A model generated the notes under the pieces. It saw only the letters and a list, made by a program, of their open reading frames with translations. It was not told the origin of the DNA and searched no databases. DNA of 64,000 bases from CAZSLI01 sp964607705 (GTDB lineage Bacteria; Actinomycetota; Coriobacteriia; Anaerosomatales; PHET01), in the NCBI GenBank assembly GCA_964607705.1, contig CAZSLI010000013.1, positions 1-64,000 of the forward strand, given 5' to 3'. Shown here one piece after another: positions 58,051 to 64,000 of this stretch. Each line of letters opens with the position of its first letter. The stretch's first letter is position 1. Both the position numbers and the translations under genes were made by a program.

Positions 58051-59492
58051 CAGCGACCCACCCCCACTTGTACGCCTCGGAAGCGGGCCGGCGAGGCGCC
58101 GTGCGCCACGTGAGCGACCTGGATCGGCTCGCCCTTACCGCAGTTGGGCAGGCCCCAGACCTTCCAGTGGTCAGCCGAGCACACGGCGTCGCAACTCGCC
58201 CAGAACTGCGGCGTGATGCCGGTGTAGTTGGGCATCTTCACCATCCGGCCCAGCTCGCCGTTCTCGATCTCCCAACCGATCTCGCACGCGAACTGGAAGT
58301 TCAGCCGCTTGTCGTCGATCGACCACGAGTTGTTCGTCTCGATGTAGAGCCCCGTCCCCGTGTCGGCGATGAGGTCGTCGAAGTCCCAAGTGCCCGGCTC
58401 GAGCGAGATCGTGGTCATGCGCACGAGCGGGATGCGGTTCCAGCTCTCGGCGCGCATGCAGCCGTTGCTCGCGCGGCCGATCTCGGGCGCGGTCTCGCGC
58501 GACGACTGGAACCCTTCGAGGATCCCGTCGCGCACCAGATAGTCGCGCTGTGCGGGCACCCCCTCGTCGTCCCAGCCGAAGCTGCCGAGCGATCCGGGCA
58601 CGGTCGCGTCAGCGGTCACCGTGACCTGCTCGCTGCCATAGCGAAGCGTGCCGAGGTCGGCCAGGCCCACCCACGACGTCCCCGCGAAGGCAGCCTCCTC
58701 GCCGAGGACCCGGTCGAGCTCGGTCGGGTGGCCGACCGACTCGTGGACCTGGAGGGCCACCTGGCTGCCGTCGATGATGAGGTCGACCGTGCCGCTGGGG
58801 CATTCGGGCGCCGTGAGCAGTGCGGCGGCCTCCTCGGCGACGCGCGATGCCTGGCCGACGAGGTCAAGGCTGACGACGAACTCCCAGCCGGCCTGCTGCC
58901 AATCGCCGCCGTGCGAGGTGGGGTAGGAGCGCGTGACGACGTCGCCGTCCTTGATGGCGTACGCCTCGATGCCGGCGCCCGTCTCCACCCACGACTGCTC
59001 GGTGAACGCGCCGTCGCTGGAGCCGAACCACTTGCGGAAGCGGTGGGCGCCGCAGTGGGCGTTGGTGACGGTGACTTCCGGTTGGGCGCGCAGCGCCGCG
59101 TCGGCGGCGGCGAGCAGCGCGAGCTTGTCCTCGAGCGGGACCGAGAACGGATCGATGCTGTAAGCGCCGCTCCACGTGCCCACTGCGGGCTCGAGCTCCG
59201 AGAGGCGCACCGGCGCACCGGCCACGAGAGCCGACGCCTTCGCGATGGCGACAGCCTGGCGGGCGACGAGCGCCGCCTCCTCGGCAGTCACCTCGCGGGA
59301 GGCGGCGAAGCCCCAGGCACCCCCGGCGAGCACACGGACGCCGATACCGAAGCTGTCGGTGCGGCTGATGGCCTCGACGCGGCCGGTCGAGATCTGGATC
59401 TCCTCGTGCGACTCGTCAACGACGCGAGCGTCGGCATAGGTGGCACCTGCAAGGCGCGCTGCCTCGAGCGCCGCCTCGATAACGTCTCTCAC
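58050..59492 (-). CDS. tldD: TldD-type metalloprotease, catalytic subunit
   Basis: 480 residues. The zinc motif HESVGH lies in the family block QVALQVHESVGHPTELDRVLGEEAAFAG. The C-terminal part includes NGCMRAESWNRIPLVRMTTISLEPG and the late SCDAVCSADHWKVWG with Cys residues. It is the catalytic partner of the overlapping TldE gene. No RiPP precursor or immunity gene was seen beside the pair, so a general peptide-clearing role is the default reading. Confidence 0.94.
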   Translation of the reverse strand: MRDVIEAALEAARLAGATYADARVVDESHEEIQISTGRVEAISRTDSFGIGVRVLAGGAWGFAASREVTAEEAALVARQAVAIAKASALVAGAPVRLSELEPAVGTWSGAYSIDPFSVPLEDKLALLAAADAALRAQPEVTVTNAHCGAHRFRKWFGSSDGAFTEQSWVETGAGIEAYAIKDGDVVTRSYPTSHGGDWQQAGWEFVVSLDLVGQASRVAEEAAALLTAPECPSGTVDLIIDGSQVALQVHESVGHPTELDRVLGEEAAFAGTSWVGLADLGTLRYGSEQVTVTADATVPGSLGSFGWDDEGVPAQRDYLVRDGILEGFQSSRETAPEIGRASNGCMRAESWNRIPLVRMTTISLEPGTWDFDDLIADTGTGLYIETNNSWSIDDKRLNFQFACEIGWEIENGELGRMVKMPNYTGITPQFWASCDAVCSADHWKVWGLPNCGKGEPIQVAHVAHGASPARFRGVQVGVGR

Positions 59493-59534
59493 TGGTGATC
59501 CCCTCGGTTGTGCCGGGCCCCCGCCCGCGCAGTG

Positions 59535-60761
59535 CTAGCGGCCGCCGACTCCCGACAGTGCGTCAGTGGTCGAGACTACCGCATTGCGGGGCTCGCCCAC
59601 CCGAAGCGTCCACGGGTAGCGGCGGGCGCCGGCGAAGTCGCTTCGGTCCGCGAGTCGGCTGATCTTGACGAAGTCGCCGGTGCGCGGGGCGTGGATGTAG
59701 TAGCCGCCGCCCATGTAGATGCCCACGTGGTGGACGGGCGAGCCGAAGAAGACGACATCCCCGGGCTGCAGCGCGACCGGCGAGACCTTCTCGCCCATGG
59801 TGAACTGCAGGCCCGAGTAGTGCGGCAGGTCCACGCCATGCTGTGCGAAGACGTAGAGCACGAGCCCGGAGCAGTCGAGCCCGGCGGGTGTCTCGCCTCC
59901 CCACAGGTACGGCACGCCGTGGTAGGCGAGGGCGGTCTCGACCGGGGTGCCCGGGGCGGCGTTGATGCCCTTGGCGCTCGCGTTGGCGAGGAGCTCTTGC
60001 AGCAGCGCGGACTCCTCGGACTTGCGGCGCGCGGCCTCGGCGTCGAGCATCTGGAGGATGTCGCCCTGGGTCGCCGCCATCATCTCTTGGCGGTCCTGGA
60101 TGCGGGAGAGGATCTCGATCTTGCGGGCCTTGAGCTCGAACTCGAGCGACTCGGCGACCGCCTGTGCGTCGCGCAGTTCGTTGACGCGCTGCTCGAGCTG
60201 AGAGCGCTGTCCCTTGAGCGCCGCTGCGATCTCGGCGTCGCTTTGGCCGATGGTGTTGAGGAATTTCACGCGCTGCACGAAGTCGCCCACCGACTTGCTG
60301 CCGAGGAGCACCTCGACCGCTGCCATGGAGCCGTCCTTGTACATCGAGTTGGCGCGCTCGCCGAGCAGGTCGCTCTGAACCGTGTAGGCGCTCTTCGCAT
60401 TCTCCAGGTCGCTCTGCGCCGTGGCGACCGTCTGCTTCATCTGTTCGAGCTGCAGGATCGCTGCGTTGTAGTTCTCGGTGGCCGCTTCGAGCTCGGCGTC
60501 GAGCTTCTCGAGCTGCGCGTTGAACTCGTCGAGCTTGGCCTGCTTCTCGGCGAGCTTCTTGCGGAACTCGGCGGTCTGCTCGTCGACGCTGCCGCCGATG
60601 GCGGAACCGGATGCAGGTGGCGTGCGATAGCCGCCCGAGGTCGCCGAGGAGTCGGTTGACCTGCTGGGGGCCGCGAAGACGGGGGCAGCGCTGAACAGCG
60701 CGACTGCGAGAGCAAGTGCGCCGGCTCGCCCCACGAGCCTTGAAAACGTGCCAGAACTCAA
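59535..60761 (-). CDS. exported coiled-coil NlpC/P60 endopeptidase
   Basis: 408 residues from TTG 60761 (GAAGGG 9 bases upstream), which puts a signal segment first (GRAGALALAVALFSAAPVFA). A coiled coil (about 60-270, RipA/CwlO-like, with the compact GSMAAVEVLLGSKSVGDF segment) leads to an NlpC/P60 domain. Its catalytic set is complete: Cys in PAGLDCSGLVLYVF, His in VHHVGIYMGGG and His in YYIHAPRTG. It should cut peptidoglycan stem peptides outside the cell. GTG codons inside the signal are possible alternative starts. Confidence 0.9.
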   Translation of the reverse strand: MSSGTFSRLVGRAGALALAVALFSAAPVFAAPSRSTDSSATSGGYRTPPASGSAIGGSVDEQTAEFRKKLAEKQAKLDEFNAQLEKLDAELEAATENYNAAILQLEQMKQTVATAQSDLENAKSAYTVQSDLLGERANSMYKDGSMAAVEVLLGSKSVGDFVQRVKFLNTIGQSDAEIAAALKGQRSQLEQRVNELRDAQAVAESLEFELKARKIEILSRIQDRQEMMAATQGDILQMLDAEAARRKSEESALLQELLANASAKGINAAPGTPVETALAYHGVPYLWGGETPAGLDCSGLVLYVFAQHGVDLPHYSGLQFTMGEKVSPVALQPGDVVFFGSPVHHVGIYMGGGYYIHAPRTGDFVKISRLADRSDFAGARRYPWTLRVGEPRNAVVSTTDALSGVGGR

Positions 60762-60785
60762 AACGAAGAACCCTTCAGCCAGTAA

Positions 60786-60838
60786 GACTCGCGACCCTGC
60801 GTCTACCCTTACCCCAGGCCAGGGTCGAAAAGCGAGTC
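60786..60838 (-). promoter_or_regulatory. structured leader of the NlpC/P60 gene
   Basis: Nested complementary arms, GACTCG and CGACCCTG (60786-60799) with CAGGGTCG (60820-60827) and CGAGTC (60833-60838), form a 14-bp stem with a 5-base bulge 25-77 bases upstream of the TTG start. It does not carry the conserved sequence blocks of the c-di-AMP (ydaO) riboswitch often found before such genes. Confidence 0.4.
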
Positions 60839-60968
60839 CGACCTGCGATTCTACACACAATCTGCAAGAACCGCGAGGTAGCGGGCGTATCAAGTGTTCC
60901 AAACCACGCCCGTGTGTATGCAAAGCAGATGCCGACCTCGGACCGTTGCCGCGCCAACGAGTCGTGCC

Positions 60969-62783
60969 CTACGGCTGTGAGACCTGCCGCCCATCGTCCG
61001 GCGCCATGATAGCCGTGAGATAGGGCACGACCTTTCCGTCGGGGACGGCCGTCGCCGGAACCAATCGATACCGGATGCCCCTATCCGAGAACTTGCGGAA
61101 ATCCTGATCGTAGGCGCCCATGCTGACCAGAGCGCCGTTGGGCCACGCGGCAGCTTCGTCCAGCGCGGCGTCGATCTCCAGCCGGGCGTGGACCACGTTG
61201 GCAAAGCTGATGGACGCAACGAACGCAGCGTTCACCAAGAGCGCGACAACCGCCAGCATGCTGAGCGTGCGCAGCCAGCGGTCCGCACCCCGGTAGGCGG
61301 CTGCAAGCAGGATCACGAGGGGCACAAGCCACAGCTGTGGCGAGTAGCGCGCCCACCACGCCTCCGGGTTGATCGCTCCCGAGAAGCCGATCACCGCAGC
61401 AGCGAAGATCGCCGCCAGGACCGTGCGGTCTCGCCGAGTCGTTGCGTTGATGAGCAGCACGCATGCGACCACCAGGGCGACGATCAGTATGCCTCCGAAC
61501 CACGGGCCGAAGCCGCCGATCGGAGTCTGGAAGCCCAGGTACGGCCTGATCTCAGAGCGGGCGATCGAGAACGGGACCTTGATGACCGCCCGTTCGCCGT
61601 AGTCGGCGGTTCTGGAGAAGAGGGCAAGGCCGAGGCGGTGCAAGCTGCTCTTGCCGGCGAAGTTGGGCGGCTGCAGGTTCCAGACGATGTCGACCTTCTC
61701 GCTGCCGACAAGCGGATAGAACGGCGACCCATAGCGCACGGTACTGACGACATAGGGATTGAACCCGGTCAGCAGGACCACCAGTGCAAGCGAGGCCGCC
61801 ACCGCAAGAGCTAGCCGCTTCAGCTCGTCGACGCGGAAGATCAGCGTGCCCACCACGAGCCCGGCGCCCAGTATCACGGCGAACACGAGCCCGGTCGACT
61901 TCACTGTGGCCAGGACAGCCAGGGAGAGGCCCAGTGCGACGAAGATCGGCCACCCCGACAGGCTCGTGAACACGAGACCCGAGAAGCCGACCACCAAGAC
62001 GATCAGCGACGACAGCTGCCCGTCTACCAGGAACGTGAATGCCTGCTGCATGCTCACTGGATTTAGCGCAGCCGCGATGCTCCCGGCGAGAGCCATCGAT
62101 GGCCTTCTGCGATCGACTTGCAGCAGCAGCGCCAGCCATGCGGCCAAGCCGGCGATGATGAGGAGCAGGTTCTGGACTTTGGCCTGCTCGAGCTTGCCCG
62201 TGAGAAGGAGGAGGGCTGCATTCCGAGTCCAAGCGCCCTTCGCGAAATACTGTAGCGCCCCCCACTGCCCGATCGACCGGTCTACGGTCTGCTCATGGAT
62301 CGGGTTCCAACCGCCGGCCAGGTATGCCGTAGCCGACTGGTGCGCCGTGTTGCCGTCCCACGAGGCGTCGTAGGTCCATCCCGCAGCGAGCGTGAGAAGA
62401 AACGCCAGAAGCGCCAGTGTGAGCCAGAGACCGATCGCAACCCGCGGAGCTCGCCGGAAGCCGAGGTGCTTTGCCGAGACACCGGTCATCACCGCCGAGA
62501 AACCCAGGGCGATGACCGCGTCCGCGGCGTTGACGGACACGCCGATGACGAATCCTATCGCCGCGAAGGCCTCCATCGAGGCGATGAAGGTAACGATTGC
62601 TATCGCAGTGAGCACGGAAAGGCGGGCGACGCCGTCGGCGGCCTGGTCCTGGGGCGAGAGCGCGCCAACCCATGCGGCTATCCGGCGTCGGGACAAGAAC
62701 GCCGCCGTACCCAGCGCAAAGAGGACTACGCCGATCACCGCTAGATACGGCGCGACGATCTTCGCCCCCGAGTGGAGTTCCAA
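60969..62783 (-). CDS. polytopic membrane protein, GT-C glycosyltransferase-like
   Basis: 604 residues with about 12 hydrophobic segments. After the first few segments a loop reads TYDASWDGNTAHQ (about 145-157), an acidic pair in the position where GT-C glycosyltransferases use dolichyl- or undecaprenyl-linked sugar donors. Further outside loops contain FNPYVVSTVRYGSPFYPLVG and NPEAWWARYSPQLW, as in large actinobacterial O-mannosyl or arabinosyl transferase-like proteins. The substrate cannot be told. The start at 62783 lies 75 bases from the assembly gap, so a longer N-terminus is possible. Confidence 0.7.
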   Translation of the reverse strand: MELHSGAKIVAPYLAVIGVVLFALGTAAFLSRRRIAAWVGALSPQDQAADGVARLSVLTAIAIVTFIASMEAFAAIGFVIGVSVNAADAVIALGFSAVMTGVSAKHLGFRRAPRVAIGLWLTLALLAFLLTLAAGWTYDASWDGNTAHQSATAYLAGGWNPIHEQTVDRSIGQWGALQYFAKGAWTRNAALLLLTGKLEQAKVQNLLLIIAGLAAWLALLLQVDRRRPSMALAGSIAAALNPVSMQQAFTFLVDGQLSSLIVLVVGFSGLVFTSLSGWPIFVALGLSLAVLATVKSTGLVFAVILGAGLVVGTLIFRVDELKRLALAVAASLALVVLLTGFNPYVVSTVRYGSPFYPLVGSEKVDIVWNLQPPNFAGKSSLHRLGLALFSRTADYGERAVIKVPFSIARSEIRPYLGFQTPIGGFGPWFGGILIVALVVACVLLINATTRRDRTVLAAIFAAAVIGFSGAINPEAWWARYSPQLWLVPLVILLAAAYRGADRWLRTLSMLAVVALLVNAAFVASISFANVVHARLEIDAALDEAAAWPNGALVSMGAYDQDFRKFSDRGIRYRLVPATAVPDGKVVPYLTAIMAPDDGRQVSQP

Positions 62784-62857
62784 CCCGCGTTCCTCACGTC
62801 GACCGGCTGGCCGATTTCATCCGAAGGACACTGCCGGGGTGAATCATACCGAACGCC

Positions 62858-62957
62858 NNNNNNNNNNNNNNNNNNNNNNNNNNNNNNNNNNNNNNNNNNN
62901 NNNNNNNNNNNNNNNNNNNNNNNNNNNNNNNNNNNNNNNNNNNNNNNNNNNNNNNNN
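62858..62957. other. assembly gap (100 N) at the integrase 3' end
   Basis: Placeholder of exactly 100 N. It removes the C-terminal catalytic part of the integrase on the minus strand. The sequence left of the gap (62784-62857) does not continue the integrase in a recognisable way, so the missing stretch is at least the roughly 80-100 codons that hold the HxxR and Tyr motifs. Confidence 0.95.
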
Positions 62958-63652
62958 GTGTCGAGGTCGAAGGGACGGCCGGTGGGACTCGGGAAGACAA
63001 GGCCTTCCGGCGACTGTGGGCAGGCGCGTTGCCAGTCCGCGAGCATCTCGGCGACGTGCGGCGGGATGGGAGCGACACGGATGTCACCGGTCTTGGTCAG
63101 GCGCTGGAGCGTGGTGCGGTAGTACGTCTTGTCGACGCGCACCCGCCTGGCGGCAAGGTCGACGTCGTCCCACGTGAGCGCGCGCTGCTCGCCGGCGCGC
63201 GTGCCTACATAGGCAGCGAACGCGACGAAGGGCCGATAGAACTCAGGCAGCTCGCCGAGGAGCCGCTCGATCTGCTCGGCAGTGAGGACGAGGCGCTCGT
63301 CGGTGGAGAGTGACGAGGGGCCGAATAGCGGGCTCGGGTCACGCGGGTAGGCGCCCAGGCGGTAGTGCCAGCGCAGGCAGGCGCGCAGGGGGACGAGCGC
63401 GTTGCTGACGCGCTTGGGGGAGAGACCGGCGCGCGAGAGGTCGACGGTGAGCCGGGCAATGACGGTGCCGTCGATCGCATCGAGCGGCAGATCCGCGAGC
63501 GCTGGGCCGAGGTGCTTGCGGTAGATGCTCGCGTAGTCGGCGAGGGTCGAGGCGCGCAGCGGCCGGGTGCCGCAGCTGCGGTAGCCGAGCCAGAGCGCCC
63601 AGGCGTCGGCGAAGCAGGGAGCGGGGGAGGCGTTGTCGGTCGGCGGCGGCAT
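62958..63652 (-). CDS. tyrosine recombinase/integrase, 3' end in assembly gap
   Basis: About 231 residues remain. An N-terminal SAM-like core-binding domain (LADYASIYRKHLGPALADLPLDAI...) is followed by the start of the catalytic domain: LVLTAEQIERLLGELPEFYRPFVAFAAYVGTRAGEQRALTWDDVDL, where TRAGEQRAL carries the first catalytic Arg, and TKTGDIRVAPIPPHV, carrying the beta-hairpin Lys. The HxxR and nucleophile Tyr motifs would lie in the gap. No ribosome site is clear at ATG 63652. It is a phage- or ICE-type integrase and could serve a nearby element. Confidence 0.85.
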
Positions 63653-63714
63653 GAGCGGACGGTAGCGGAGGGGGCTTGCCGAGGGCTTACCGGAGACACT
63701 TCGTTGCGAGCGAG

Positions 63715-63762
63715 AATCTCCTTGTCTACTAGGAGATTAGGAGATTAATCGCCTAATCGGCG
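63715..63762. repeat. short-repeat cluster upstream of the integrase
   Basis: AATCTCCT (63715-63722) is inverted relative to two adjacent copies of AGGAGATT (63731-63738 and 63739-63746), with an 8-base spacer. CGCC-TAATC-GGCG (63750-63762) and GATTA/TAATC follow. The spacing resembles integrase arm-type sites or operators near an integrase gene; the actual att core was not recognised. Confidence 0.5.
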
Positions 63763-63777
63763 CTCCAGTGCGTGTTT

Positions 63778-63817
63778 TATGGATGGTTTTCTTTCTGCTA
63801 TGGATGGTATACCATCC
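63778..63817 (+). promoter_or_regulatory. operator/promoter of the right-end winged-helix gene
   Basis: A perfect 16-bp palindrome GGATGGTATACCATCC (63802-63817) has its left half preceded, 21 bp upstream, by another TATGGATGGT (63778-63787). TATACC (63808-63813) inside it could be the -10, placing transcription start at or next to the ATG (63822). There is no ribosome site, so the message may be leaderless. Confidence 0.6.
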
Positions 63818-63821
63818 AATC

Positions 63822-64000
63822 ATGAACAACACAGTCCTCGAGAGCGTCTTCGGCACACGCGGCCGCATCGCGGTCCTCCGCGTTCTTGCGAACGTTGGCG
63901 TTCCGCTCTCTATTCGAGAGATCGCGCGCCAGGCGGGGCTGACCCACGGCCCGACAGCAGAGGCTCTCGACCATTTGGTAGCAGCAGGCGCTGTCAGTGC
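63822..64000 (+). CDS. winged-helix protein, N-terminal part (right edge of window)
   Basis: The first 59 residues are present. The sequence NTVLESVFGTRGRIAVLRVLANVGVPLSIREIARQAGL... reads as a winged helix with the helix-turn-helix at about 30-50. It aligns residue for residue with the first 60 residues of the regulator at 202 (VLESVFGTRGR against ILETVLGSRSA; both end with a VS wing). In many genomes this domain is fused to, or followed by, a minimal nucleotidyltransferase with a HEPN partner. The continuation is outside the window. Confidence 0.75.
   Translation, partial: MNNTVLESVFGTRGRIAVLRVLANVGVPLSIREIARQAGLTHGPTAEALDHLVAAGAVS

Noticed and set aside
62741..62857. C-terminus of the integrase left of the gap
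   Set aside because: The frame across the N run has no HxxR or Tyr motif and overlaps the start of the GT-C-like gene; the gap length is not known, so the frame cannot be trusted.
1..64000. CRISPR arrays, rRNA genes or replication origins
   Set aside because: No regularly spaced repeats, rRNA-like sequence or DnaA-box clusters were recognised anywhere in the window.

Overview
The window is high-GC bacterial chromosome. Gene content and order suggest a Coriobacteriia-like (anaerobic or microaerophilic) actinobacterium. The pointers are a Firmicutes-like housekeeping run (rsmI, AbrB with a zinc tail, metG, tatD, 3D-domain protein, rsmA, veg, ispE, spoVG, tRNA-Gln, glmU, prs, rplY, pth), two CcsA and one ResB haem-ligation genes, an NfnAB-like electron-bifurcating pair and many GTG/TTG starts. 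The lineage is an inference from content only. Three runs of exactly 100 N (5632-5731, 20873-20972, 62858-62957) look like scaffold placeholders, and each breaks a gene. Apart from those gaps, no stretch over 300 bases lacks a gene.

Left edge (1-1174): the 3' part of a tRNA-Phe, then a 1.03-kb two-gene cassette (winged-helix regulator plus AbiEii-like nucleotidyltransferase), then a 53-bp exact copy of the tRNA end. No integrase lies inside. Right edge (62858-64000): a gap-broken tyrosine integrase, a cluster of short repeats, and the start of a related winged-helix gene with the same operator design. These two edges are the clearest accessory DNA.

1219-17412 is a signalling and envelope region. 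It holds a PAP2-LssY phosphatase, two large PAS/GAF-PP2C (SpoIIE-type) phosphatases, two paralogous membrane-anchored RsbW-like ATPases flanking an ABC exporter, a TetR-controlled Tat flavodoxin, a cation/proton antiporter, an HxlR-DoxX pair, a pirin and a cold-shock gene with a structured leader. 17505-22845 is a cytochrome c maturation region with a cupredoxin, a CDGSH protein and a coiled-coil cell-wall enzyme. 22888-31171 runs from a degenerate HD-GYP protein with a HEAT partner through a ROK kinase and a DUF362 ferredoxin to rsmI.

31198-46784 is the conserved housekeeping block, followed by an M23 peptidase and the NfnAB-like pair. 46930-52108 is a surface-protein locus: a LytTR response regulator, a DUF916-like protein, and two exported proteins sharing a C-terminal module. 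52301-62783 holds a UPF0210 protein, an ACT regulator, DUF951, a LytM-like protein, a miniature c-type cytochrome lipoprotein, a lone CheB, TldD/TldE, an NlpC/P60 enzyme and a GT-C-like membrane protein.
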